Part shown: positions 45,601 through 57,694 of the stretch, in pieces
How the letters are laid out: every line of letters begins with the position of its first letter
How positions within the stretch are numbered: position 1 is the first letter of the stretch
DNA from: Diplosphaera chodatii
Lineage: Eukaryota; Chlorophyta; Trebouxiophyceae; Prasiolales; Stichococcaceae
NCBI GenBank assembly: GCA_032358165.1
Contig: JAALGY010000031.1
Span: 3,100,001-3,164,000, forward strand
Direction: 5' to 3'
DNA: 64,000 nucleotides
Position numbers and translations under genes: made by a program
The notes under the pieces: model-generated
Databases searched by the model: none
The model's input: the letters and a program-made list of their open reading frames with translations, nothing else
What the model was told of the DNA's origin: nothing

Positions 45601-48600
45601 TCCCACACCGCAGGGGCCAGGCGCTGGCGGCCATGCGGCCCAAGAACTCCAGCTTCGAGGCGGCGCGCGCGTTCGCCATGTCCGCCGAACGGTCTGCGCA
45701 GCCGCCGGCCTCGCCGCTGGGCAACCCCGCCAGGACGCCCACCCGCAAGCCGCAGGCAAGGATACCAGATTCCATGTAGCTCTGGTTCCAGCAAACAAAA
45801 TATCTGTGCTATGCCTCCGTTCCTCCTCCTTCTAGCGAGTAGCGGAACCAGAAGGACTGTTCATAATATGGCGCAGCCATTACTATCATTGCCAATGTGG
45901 TCTTGCTGCAAAGTGGCACAGCCCTGCCGAGCGTTGAGCCTGCAGTAACGCTTCAGAGTCACTATGCTACAGGGCAACGTGGCGGCGGCGGCTGCGGCGC
46001 TGGCGTCGCTGCCCAAGTTCGACGTGGCGCAGGCGACCACCCAGCGGCCGCAGGCCCCCAGCAGCGCAAATGTGGGTCCCTGCACACCGGCCCCTGTGTG
46101 TAGCTCGCCCCCAGTTCCGAGCGCGCTTCACGGCTTCCTTGGCCCTGCGCCAGCACGTCCCACAGCCGCAGGCCTGCGTGCCCACGTCACCGCTCCTGTA
46201 GCTCCTGCAGCCTCTCTTATCCTGTGACGGCAGGCGATGATGGCGGATGTGAAAGCGCGGGTCCAGGCGGCCATTGCAGCGCGGGAGGCGGCGGTGAAGG
46301 GCGCCGCATCCCCGGTGCCGACGCCGAACTCAGCGGCTGCAGCACACAGGGTGAGGCTGCCACCGGCTTGCAGCATCGGCGCGAAGCTGCAGAAGACCCC
46401 TGGTTGTCGATGCAGAGCACGCTCGACTAGGCTGGTGACCAGCAGTGTGCTGTGTCTGATGGCGTGACCGACGCTGGCCGCAGCAGAGTTGCTGTTTGGA
46501 TTGCAGCCTGCCATGGCACATGGTGTAGCACCGCGCCAGCGCCCAGCGACACTGCAGCGCTCGTGCTGCCGCCGCTCAGGCCATGCGCTCCAGCCAGTCC
46601 TACTTCAACCCCTTTCCTGGTTGTGACGGCGCAACCTGCGTGTCTGTGCAGGCGGCGGCTGGCGGCGCCGCGGCCCGGGCGCCGGACGCGCGCTGGCACT
46701 CGGTGCGGCCCGCCGACGAGGCCGCCGTGCTGGCCGCGGCCCGGTCGACCAGGGTGCGCGACGCGGCGGCCGCGCTCACCGGCGAAGCGTCGCCGACGCC
46801 CACCAGTCCCATCCGCAGGTGTGTGCGATGTTTGTTTGCGTCGATTGTTAGTCGGCAATTGATGTTTCCTTTGGCACCATGTCGTCTGGTCCGGACGAGT
46901 GGCTCGCCTCATCAGCTGCTCACAAGCTGCCCGGTTCACAGCTGCGCAGTTGCTCGAGCTCACAGACTGCGCTGTGCCCCGCAATCTGGCCTGTGCTGCA
47001 GCTGCGCCTTCGGCTGTCACTAGCTCAACTGAGGGCGGGCGTGCTTGCAGATGCCTGTAGAGGAATGCGCTTCGCTCATCTTGCTCCACTGTAGCAACGC
47101 TCACGGACACCATTCCTCCCCTGCAGCGTCGGCAGGCTGCGGCCGCCGCGGGCGCAGGAGTTCAACCCCTGGCGCCGCGACCCCGCCCCCGTGGACGATG
47201 CCGATGAACCGGAGCAGCAGCAGGAAGCAGGGCCGCAGCTGGAACCGGATCGCAGCCTGCCGGCCGACGAGCCCGGCAAGCCGCTGCTGGGCCTGGCAGC
47301 GCTGCAAGCAGGTCGGCGCTGCTTCTTGCTGTGTCTCAGGCTAGGTGCTGGCCCCCCTCTGAGCTGCACACTACCCTCTGCGCGAGCATGCCGTCAGTGC
47401 CATTGCCACTGAAACTGTGCTGCCACTGGTCCCGCACTACGATGCAGAATCAGCTGCTTTGGTGCGCAACTGCAAAGCGCACCCTGCACCGCTGGCTGCA
47501 GGGGCGCGCAGCATCGCGGCGCGTGCCGACTCAGCGGCGGAACCAGAAGCGGATTCCCCCGCGTCGCCGCCGCCGGCGGCGCAGTCCGCGTCGGGGCCGC
47601 TGCCGCTGCTGACGCCGCCCATGACGGCGCCGCTCCTGCTGCCCGTGTCGGTCGTCGAGGTGGGGAGCCGCGAGCACGCCCTTGTTCAGGGTTGCTCACC
47701 TCGCCAGACCACGTCAGATGCCGGTCGTACGCTTCCCGGATTGAACACAGCAAGCCATCTAGCTGTTGTTGCTGCTGCTGTGGGCAGATTGCCCTCTGTC
47801 CCGGATATGCTGACTTGACCCATCTGACCCAGTCGCCACGATGGCTGGAGCAGCTTCTGAGTGTCGCCAAACCATCGTGCTTGATCGCCCACAGGTGCCG
47901 ATGCGGGAGAGCGACGACATGGATCTGGCTCGCGAGCTGGCCCGGCTGAAGGTGGGGCCCCTGACCTCCTGCACTGTTGCTGCCTGATGAGACCGTGTGC
48001 CCCTGCATCCGCTCAGCTCGCATGCCGCACTGTGCTGCGTCGCGCCTCCCGATTGGTCATCCAGACCTGCTGGCAGCGTGTGCTGCTGAGCGTGCAGCCT
48101 GCCGGTTGCAGGCAGCTGCGTCGGAGAGCCGGTCGCCGGCGCCGGAGCGGCGGGTGGCGGTGCCGCCGCCGGGGCTGCCGCAGCTGCGCATGCCGGACGG
48201 CAGGCGGGCGGGCGCCGCGCGGCAGCGGCCGCCGGCTGCGGCCCAGCCGCCGCCGGCGCAGCAGGCGGCGGCGGTGGCGGCCTCGGCCTTTGCGGCGGCG
48301 CACCTGCAGTCGGCCGCCCCGCCGCCGCGGCACGCGGGCAGCCCGCTGGCCCCGCAGCCCGGGCCGACGAGCGATGCGGAGGTAGCGGAAGCGGTGCGGG
48401 CGGCGCGCGAGGTCCGGGCCGCCGGCGGCATCGCCGGCCGGCCGTGTACTCCCCTGGACCCCGCCGCTGCTGCTGCGGCTGCAGCTGTGCCTACCGCACG
48501 CGCGCAGCCTGTCGCCTCGCCGAACCAGGCAGCCGCTGAAGCGCCGCACGAGGCGGCCGCCAACGCCCCTGAGGAGGCGGCGTCGCCAAAGTCCCCAGCG

Positions 48601-51600
48601 TCCGGCGCCTCGCCCACGAAGCTCGTGCCGCCGCTGCCCGCCACCAGCGCCGCGCTCAAAAGCGTGCCCAGCAGGGCGGAGGCGCAGTCGGCGGCCGCCG
48701 CGCTGGCGGCGGCCCTGGACTCCGACAGCGACACGGAGCCTGCAGGCGGCGCGGCAGGCGCCGCCGCCGGCGCAGCGGCTGCCGCGCCCTCAGCAGCGGC
48801 GGTGCCCATGATGGCGATCGGGACGGCGGGCGCGCTGGCACTCGCTCTGGACAGCGGAACACTGGGCGCCAAGCCCTCAGCAGCCGCGAGCGCTGCCGCG
48901 CCGGCGCCGGCTGCGGCGCTGCCGGCGGCGGTGCCGGCGGCCATGCAGCTGGAAGCAGCGGAGGCCGCCGGGAGGCCGCTGTACCTGCCGCCGGACCGGC
49001 CGCGGGCGCTCGCGATGCCGCCCGGCTCCCCCGCGGGCGTCATCGCGCCGCCGACCTTCGACGCCCGCAAGTCCTCGCTGGACGACGTGCGAGCCGCTTT
49101 CCAGGTGCACCAAATGTAGCCGGTGACAGTTGCGATGTCCCTGTCATCGGCCGCCACATGCTTGCTGGTCATCGGTTCGTGTCCTTCACTCTGCAACCGT
49201 ATGCAGCGACATTGTCCCAAGACACTCTGCTGCAGCCGCAGTTTTGCTGACTGCGGTTCCGCTGTCCCGTTGCTGCATTTGGCAGAAATGCATGAACCCT
49301 TCCAATGCAGACACTCGGCAGCAATGGTCGTGTTGCCTATACCTCACACACAACCTGATATGCAGGCGCAGCCAGTGTCGCCGACCGGGTCGTCAACATC
49401 CTCCCGCACCAGCGAGCTGCGCGCTGCGCTTCCCGCTTCCGCCGCGCTGCTGCTGCAGCAGCCCGCGCGCAGCCGGCTGGCGCCGCCGGCAGCAGCGCAG
49501 GGGGCCGGCGCGCCCTTGCTACAGGGCAGCGACCCCGCCGCAGAGATTGCCGAGTTCGAGGCCCGCATGGATGCCGAGATGCTGGCTGCAAGGGTGCAGG
49601 GGTCACCACCGCCCTCCCGCGCACGCCAGGCGCTGATGGCGGCGGCGCCGCCAGATGTGTCCGGCTACCTGTCTGAGCCCGACTCGCCGGTCGCGGTGCA
49701 AGACCCGAGGGCCTCGCTGCCGACCGCCAGCTGGCGCCAGACGCAGGCGGGGGCCTACCGCTCGGCGCCGGCCTCGGATGTGGAGGACGAAGACATCCCC
49801 GAGCAGGCGCCAGCGCCGCTGCCGCCGGCGATCGCCGCGAAGATCGATGCCCTGCACGACGCTGAGGCCGCTGCCGACCGTGCCGCCGGGCCTGCGGCGC
49901 ATGCTGCAGCGCCCACGGCAGCGGCGGGGGCGGAAGCAGGGATGCAGCCACAGCCGGCTTCATCCGTGGGCGCAAGCGCCATCTATCAGTCACACGCGCA
50001 AGAGCGCCTTGCAGCGGAGGCCGCAGCGGTCACCGCAGCCGCTGCAGCCGCTACGGCAGCCAGCCCGCAGGCGGCGGCGGCGGCGGCTGCACGCGGCGCC
50101 GCCGTGGTGACGGCCGGTGACGGGGCGGCGGCGGCGCAGCCTGCTCACGTGTGGCCTGGCATGGCAGCGGCGGCCATGCAGCTCGCCGGCCGCGGCGTGC
50201 CAGAGGTGGAGCCCGTTCTGCACTACACTTGCTGAGCAAACAACAGCACCCCATGCATGCAGCGACACCTTTGCAGCTGGCATGGTGCCCAGGTGGCGAC
50301 CCAGCCCGAGCAGCACCTGTGCTAGGCAGCCGGCCGCCGTCCCGTCGCCAGCTGGACTGCCAAGAGTGCCCTGCCTGCTGGACAATGCACCTTTCCACCT
50401 GTGCACCCCAGGCGGAGGTGGCGGCGGCCCGCGGCGAGCAGCGGATGCCGGTGGACGGCCCGTCGCCGCCACACCGGCTGCGCGGCTGGTCGGCAGCCTC
50501 GCCCGAGGACCTCATCGAGGTGACACGTCCTGGCTCTCGCCAGGCGTCACGTCGCCTCCCAGCATTGTTCTTCCATCCATGCGACAGCCTGTAAACATGT
50601 GGATGTTGCTCCGTTGGTGTGCAGCGGGTCGCAAGCACCACCAGGAGCGCTGGGCTCGAGTTGCATGGCCCGACGTCCCTGCAGAAGAGGCTGCGTGCTG
50701 TCCCCGCTGGGCCTCACTCTGCCGCACGCCACACCCGTTTCGGGCCCATGTTCGCAGGCCGCCTTCAGCGACGACCCGCCTGTGGTGTACAGCGAAGGCT
50801 CCAGCAAGGCGCTGCCGCCGCCGCCGCCGCGTCCGTCCGGGCAGCAGCCGCAGCAGCAGCAGCAGCAGCAGCAGACGCTGCAGCCAGCACTGTCGCAGGT
50901 GCGCTCGCCGACCGAAGCTCTACTGCAGCAGCGTCAGAAAACTGATCCTCACTGGCAGGCTGCCACATGCAGCTAAAGCTTCTCCCAGCCAAAATGCAAC
51001 GACCCGCCTGTGCACTGCACATACTACTTCATCGCGTCCTCCTGCTGCAGTGCCGCCCGCTACCCCTCCCTGCAAGTGCATGATTGTGTGCAGCAGTCCT
51101 CGTATATGGACGAACTGCCCTGCTTCCATGCAGAGCCTCACACCGGAAGCGGCGCGCGCCACGGCCGCAGCTGCCCAGAAGTTCCGCATGGACACCAAGG
51201 AAGCATCTGCGGAGGACCGCGTCTTCTGGGCTCGCGACGGACAGTGCGCGTCTCAGGGGCCCCCCTGGTTGATGCTTGAGTTGACTCGGTGTGCACACAG
51301 CAGGAAGCCCCACAGACGACGTGGCAAGGCCGGCACCTCACCGGTGCAAGACCTGCAGCTGCATGCCCGTGCCAGGGGGCAGTCCCATACCCATTTGCAA
51401 ACCAGCACTCTGCTGCTTCCCAGTGTGGAGGAGACGCCGCGGGACTGGGACTACTCGAACGCCGGAGAGCCGCCGCAGGCGTGGGCCGCCGGCGACGCCC
51501 AAACCCCTGCAGGCCCCCGGCCCACGGCCGCGCCCCCAGTCGAAGCTGCCGCGATGCCTGCAGCAGCAGCGGGCCCTGCTGCCGCGCCTGCCGCCATGCC

Positions 51601-54600
51601 GGGGCACAGGCGGCCGGGCCGCATGGCGTGGGGCCAGGTGCTGCTGCAATCTGCAGCCTACTTGCGGAAGGCCCCCCATCTGCACACATCTGAGCAGGCT
51701 TCCCGTCACGGTCTTGAAGCTGATCTGCAACCCCGCTCGATATACTCCACGATGCTGGCCAACTCTGCTGGTGCCGGATGCCGGCCTGGCACCCTGCTTC
51801 ACATTTTCCAGCGGGGCCTGCCAGCCACTCGTTGTGCCGTCTCAGCCGAGCGCCCTTTTCCCTGGGGTGCAGGCTGACGCAACTGTGGCGACCGGCAGCC
51901 CCGCCGCAGCCAGTGCCGGCGTGGCTGACGCCACCGCAGCCTACGCGCCGGCAGCAGCAGAGGCAGCAGCAGTCGGGGCGGTACCCGCATGGGCGGCTGC
52001 AGACCCCAGGCCCAGGGCTCCAGCCGCCGGTGCTGCCGGGCTGCCCCCGGTGTCGGCGTCGCTGTCGAAGCCCACGGCGGCGTCGCTGGCCAAGCAGCGG
52101 GGGCCCCCTGCAGCAGCGCCGGCGACGGTCGCCAGGCGGCGCAGTAGCAAGGGCGGCGCCATGTCGCCCACCCGCCGCATGAGCGGCTTCAGCGTCGAGG
52201 TGCGCTCAGCAGCACTCAGGATCTGCACACTGGCGGCCACTGGCGGCAGGGCGGCCACAGCAGGCGCATCCACGCCAGTCCCGGCCGACAGCGACTGGTC
52301 TCCACAACCACAGGGTGTTGTTGCAGCTCAGCTCACGCGGCTGTGGTTCCCCCTGCAGGGCTCCGACATCTCGCGCACCCACACCATCTGCAGCATCGCC
52401 AGCACGGTGCCGCCGCCCGAGGCACGCGCCACCCCGTTCTCCGAGGACCAGGTGCGCCCTGGTTTTCGGAGGTACCTGGCTGCATGCGCCCCGGCAATGT
52501 TGCAGGGGGGGAGTGTGTCCAAGTCCAATGGGTGCACCCATGGCGTGATGCCAACTGCAGTCTGCTGTGGCAGAGTTGGCATGGTAGCATGCCCTGAGGG
52601 CGTCTGTTGCCGCTTGTGCCACTGTTGTTGTGCACACGATGTGCAGTTGGCTGACGCACAGCTTACCTGCGACATAAACAATCCTGCCAAATCCCATTTG
52701 TCAATGTGCCCTGTGCAGGCGTCAGTTCTGGCTGAGCACGACATGTCGTGGGTGATGTTTGTGCCCCTGGAGATCCGGCAGCAGGCGCAGCAAAAGGCCA
52801 CCGTCGCAATGTCGGAGTATGCCATCAGGTGATGACTCCAGGATTTGGGCTTGCTACAGCTCCTACGAACACAGACCCTGAGCTGCCTGCAGGGCATCTG
52901 TCCACAGCTTGGGCACCTGTGACCCTTGCTGGGGCTATTGTCCATGCATGTAGGCAGCCTAGGTCGGTGCAATTGCTTGCCAACCGGCAGCCTTACCATT
53001 GCATGGGGTGTGTGCTGCTGCGCCTCAGTCCGGCAGTGCCTGAGGCTGCTGCCATCTGCCTCCTGCAGCCGGCAGCCCAGCCTGGACGACGTGCTGGAGC
53101 GGCTGCCGAGTGAGGACCTGCTGCTGGAGCGCCCCGGCCGCACCGCCACCGCCACTGCCGACGCCATTGCCGATGCCGCCACTGCTCGTGTACTGGTGCG
53201 GCCTGCCACCCTGACCAATTCCCCTGAGCGCAGACCAGAAAGCACAGCACATGTCTGTGGGTCTGCACAATCGTCGGACGCTGCGTGTGGTAAGCTTGTG
53301 TGTTGAAAGTGGCACGAACTGTTCAGCTTACAGATAACACACAACAGTGTGAGCAGCGTCGAAGACTGTGACAGGAGTGCCTTTGGTAGGCTGGCTTCAG
53401 TATGTGCGTTGCTACCTTCTGCAGGCGATGTCGGGGTCAGCGCCAGAGACGAAGAAGACCAAGCGGCGCACCAGCCTGAAGGACAAGCTGAAGGCGATGT
53501 TCGGCAGCAAGAAGCTGGCGAACGACTTGACCGCTTCCGCCAGCCGCCGCGAGAACATCCCCGCATCCGTGCGGCGCCACTCCTCGGGCAACATTCCCAC
53601 GCCCCCTCCCAGGGCGTTTGCAGCGGCCGCGCCGCCGTCCAGGCCGCACTCGGGACCGCAGCCGCAGGTGCCGCCTCTGGCATCTGCTGCAGCAGCAGCA
53701 GGGGCAGCAACAGCAGCCGCATCAGCAGCGGCGGTGGGGCGATCGCAGGTGCAGCAGCCCGCCCGCCAGGCAGCGGTGCCAACTGTTCCACCTGCGGCAA
53801 CGGCTGCGCAGCCGCTAAAGCGGCAGGCGGCGCCCAAGTCGCGGTCCGAGCTGCGGGCAGAGGCCAAGGCATCAAAGGCGGCGGACGAGGCGGCGCGCAA
53901 AGCCGCCAAGCTGACGGCCGCTGAAGCCGAGCGGAAGCGGAAGGAGGCCGAGCGGCAGGCGGTCGTGGACCGGAAGGCGGCGGCGAAGGAGGCGGCGGCA
54001 AGGGCGAAGGCGGCCGAGGCGGAGTCCCGGCGCCAGTTTGCGATGCAGCGCGCCGCGGACAAGGAGTCCCGCAAGGCCGGCATCCCCCTGAGCATGAGTC
54101 CCTCGGCGTACGGCTCCCCGCGCCGCGCCAGCTTCCGCACGCACTCCGACTCCCCGCCGGCGTCCCCCACCGCGGCGCCCTGGCAGCCGCCGAAAGAGTC
54201 GCTGGAGCGGGCGGCGAGCGCGACCAGCGGCGGGCAGCTCAGCCTGCAGTCCGGCGGCAGCATGGGGGGCACCCCGCGGGCGGGGCACTCGGTGCGCACG
54301 ACGCCGGAGGCCTCCCCCCGCCCCGCCCCGCAGCAGAACGCCCCCCGGCAGCCGCTGCAGCGCCAGCACACGCCGCCGCGGGCGCTGCAGCAGCAGCCGC
54401 AGCCGCCCTCGCCGCTGCGGCGGGCCAGCCCGCCGCCACAGCCGCTGCAGCAGGTGCGGCAGCAGCCGCCGCCGACGCTGCCGCCGCCGTCGCCGCCGCG
54501 CTCGCCCGGCAAGGGCTTGGGCTTCTTCGGCCACTTTGGGCGCCGCGAGAAGGCGGCGCCCGCCTCGACGCTGCCCCCGTTCTCCGGCGCCGCCAGGGGC

Positions 54601-57000
54601 GGGCTGCCGCCCCCCAGGGCCTCCCTCCACCAGCCCGTCAGGGCCGGCGCGGCCGACGGCCCCGCCCCGGCGCAGGCGCCCGCCCCGCGGGCCTCCTTCA
54701 TCCAGCAGGTCACGGCCAGCGCCGCCGCCGCCGCGGCGCAGACGCAGGGCCAGCAGCCGGCGCCGCCGCCCGGCGGCGCGGCGCCCCGGCAGCGGCAGCG
54801 GCAGCCGCCGCCGCACGAGATCCAGCCGGCGCCCCCGCCCCACGCGGCCCAGCCGGGAGGCGCGCTGCAGGGCGGCCCAGCAACCAGTGGCCCACAGCCG
54901 GCGCAGCCCGCCTCGCCGTTCGGCGGCGCCGGCCCCCAGGCGGGCTCCCCCACGGCGTCCTCGGGCGGCAGGGCGGCCAGCGGCTCGGCGCTGCAGGGCG
55001 TCCGCAGCCGCCCCCTGCCCGACCGCCGCGGCTCCGCTGCCTCCGCAGGTCTGCAGCTCTGAATTCATTCAGGGTGTAAATGCTGGTGTGTCCAGCGCAG
55101 CTTGTCTGCTGGGGTGCAGCTGCCACGCTGCACTGCAGCTGTCCTTGTGTGCCACTGCGGCTTCCTGCTGCTCAAGTCACATCAAAGATGGTGACGCCTC
55201 AAGGGTGTATGCAGTGATGGGATTAGCAGTCATCACAGCAATGGGTGATACTGGCTACAAGAAGGATGCGTGCTCGATCTTACCAGGAGTGGCATTGACA
55301 CTGCCAGAGACATCTTCATACTGATGTACCTCTGTACTGCGGCAGGCACCGAGCTGACCAGCAGCAGCAGCAGCAGCGGCGGGGTGGCGCCCAAGGCGTC
55401 ACCGCAGATGCCGCCGCTGACGCTGCGGCCGGCTGCGCCCCGGCCGTCGCTCAACGGGCAGCCAGCCCCGCCGCCGCCGCACTCGCCGGCGCAGCAGGTG
55501 CGGTTAAGAGGGCACGGCCACAGTGTCGGCGCAGTTTGGCAAGTCCAGAAGCTGGGGGTGATTGCGGCTGACGTTTGTTGCAGGCTGCTGCCTCAGCAAA
55601 GCGTGAACTCTGTAGCCCTTCCAGCCCACCCTGCTCCATGTGTCTTTTTTGTTGGTTGCTGTGCTGCTTGTCAAACACATTGCAGCGTTCAAGCAGCAAC
55701 AAGCTCAAAGCACAGCTATCCCAGGGTGTCAGCCGTATGCTCCACGACAGCCCTGCCCCTGGCCTTCCATGCCTCATCAAAGAGTCCCCTGCACGCAGGA
55801 GACGGCGGCGCTGCTGGCGACGCGGCCCGGCGCGATCGCGCGGCCCCCCGCATCGGACCGCCCCCGCACCCGGCGCCTCATGGAGCCGCGCTCCGGGGGG
55901 GCCAGCCCCGCGGCGAGCCCCGCCGCCTCGCCGCGTGTGTCCATGGACCCGCACGCTCTGGGCGCCGTGCCCGGCGGCGGCGGCGGCGGCTCGGTCCTGG
56001 GCTCCGGCAGCCGGCCCCCCAGCCTGCTGGGCCGCGGCAGCGAGGGCGGCGGCGCCGCCAGCCCTGCCCGCGGCAGCAGCGCGGGTGCGGTCACTGAGCC
56101 AGACACTGCTGCCTTCGCAGCAGCTGGCCTGACTGTGATGTGGCTGTCACCATCAGCCGGTCCCGCTGCTCCTGACATGCAGGGTGCTCTGTCGTGCGAG
56201 TGTGAGCCGGACTGCAGGCTGCTGCAAATGCACACCCAGCTGGCGCTTGCTGGGTGCACCGCCGCGGGGCGCGCCTCACACGCCGGGCTGCGCTGCCCGC
56301 AGACAAGGAGGTGCCGCAGCAGCAGCAGCAGCGGGCCGGCAGCGAGGGCGGCTCCGTGGTGGGCTCCGTGTACGAGGAGCTGGAGGCGGAGTCCGCCAGC
56401 TACGGCGCCGCGCTGGCGGACGGCTTCGACAGCGACGGCGGCGCGCGCCGCGGCTTCCGCGACATGCTGCGCCGCACCGCGGGTGCGGCTTCGGGTGACG
56501 CAGTCTGGGCTCAGGGTTCTGGTCGGCTGCGTGCGCTGATTGCATGAGCGCTGGCGCCGCTTGCTGGCTGCGCACGGGCGGCCACGCTGCTGTGGTCAGC
56601 CTGCACCTGAGGTGCTCAGGGTGTCATGCGGCGCTGGCCGTCGCTGAGGCTGCACAGCCCAGCCAACCAAGCAAGCCGGTGGCACGGCACGTCCAACCTG
56701 TGCGGGATTTCTCTGGGATGCAGGGGGCGCGAGCGCGAGCGGCAGCCGCCTGGGCGGGCTGCCGATGAAGCCCTCTGCCAGCGGTGAGCTGCTCTTTCGT
56801 GTTGACTGTTTGAATGGCGCAGCTGTTGCAGCTTGCTCGCCTGGCTGCCACCGCATCTGCACGTTGCATGTTGACGCCAAAAGGTCAGGATCCATTCGTG
56901 AGCGGCAGTTGGCGCACCCTGTCGCCGTACCACTGTTGCCACACCCTTTGACGCCATGCTGCCTGCAGTGGTGGTCCAGCGGTGATGAGGCCGGCAAGCG
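42668..57000 (+). CDS. Giant intrinsically disordered Ala/Pro/Ser-rich protein, about 27 exons
   Basis: I do not recognise it. About 27 exons join in one frame to give roughly 2,600 residues. The first nine were phased exactly: 42668-43045, 43303-43501, 43696-43908, 44188-44657, 44863-45215, 45614-45755, 45973-46071, 46234-46350 and 46652-46818. The largest later exons are about 48115-49104, 49364-50204, 51873-52199 and 53425-55050. The sequence is almost wholly low complexity, with Ser-Pro pairs (RTGSPGLSRAG, PRSVASSHNHPRSPGH), acidic patches (LDSDSDTEP, SDVEDEDIPEQ), an eight-Gln run (50.86 kb), a basic patch (KKTKRRTSLKDKLKAMFGSK, 53.45 kb) and long charged Ala/Lys/Glu helices (53.9-54.05 kb). 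One segment looks folded: EHDMSWVMFVPLEIRQQAQQ (52.74 kb). Ser-Pro sites beside basic clusters suggest a phosphorylated scaffold or microtubule/chromatin-associated protein, which is inference. The final exon after 56784 is uncertain, with possible ends between 56.99 and 57.2 kb. A 5' exon may also exist upstream. Confidence 0.72.
45756..45972 (+). other. GC-AG intron in the giant gene
   Basis: Exon 6 ends AAGCCGCAG and the intron opens GCAAGG, the consensus of non-canonical GC-AG donors. The acceptor is TACAG at 45968-45972. Both neighbouring exons are in phase 0 only with this donor; reading on meets a stop at 45777-45779. Confidence 0.65.
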
Positions 57001-57694
57001 TTCCTGCTGTACGGGCAGCGGCGTGGAACACTCTCAGGAATTACCACCACATGCTGCGAGCAGACAGCACTGTTGGCAGCAGCAGCGTGTCAGCAATACA
57101 ACGGAGGTGGCAATTTTTATACACTCACTTCAAGGGTGGTCTCAGGAGAACTTGATGCGATGCAAATGGATGTTGCAACAACAGACTGATAATGCTGTCG
57201 TATGATGAATTCATGTACACCGCAATGTTTGGGAATGTGTTCTCGCTGGGGTTCTCCCGCGGAGCTATGACTTTCCACCCTGCTGATAATGGGGGTGTTT
57301 GATGGTGCATGATGTTGTACCAGTGCTGGACAGATGGGGAACCGCCAGCGTACGGTGAAGCATGCAATAAGGTGTCAGAGATGAACGCAGGTATGTTGCA
57401 CCAAAGCTTCTAGAGTCCAAGCAACAGTGGACTTGGTAGTACATAGTGTAGTGGTGTGGGTACTATGTGATCCCTTTGCCACCATCAGCTATTAGCTGGC
57501 GCAGCTTATGTCATGATCTCCCAGCTTGCTTCCGTCTCACAGCTGGCAGCCTGCACGATCCGCATGCCATCTGGACCCGAAAGGCGTCTCCGAACGGCAT
57601 CTTGGGTCTGCAGCGATGAACAGCAGTGTCCAGTAGTGTTGCTGGTGGCAGCAAGACAGCGCCGGACCGCATGCGCTGCGACAGCAGTGGCAGC
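57001..57694. other. Intergenic or 3' region of the giant gene, AT-richer
   Basis: Composition falls toward AT after 57.1 kb, consistent with an untranslated and intergenic stretch. It should hold the promoter of the next gene. I see no gene in it. Confidence 0.45.

Noticed and set aside
48057..49220. Long Ala-rich minus-strand frame of 387 codons
   Set aside because: It is a shadow of the GC-rich giant-gene exon at 48115-49104, whose + frame joins its neighbours in phase.
53412..54953. Long minus-strand frame of 513 codons, Gly/Cys/Ala-rich
   Set aside because: Antisense of the large + exon 53425-55050, which has Lys/Glu/Ala helices and Ser-Pro sites and phases with flanking exons.
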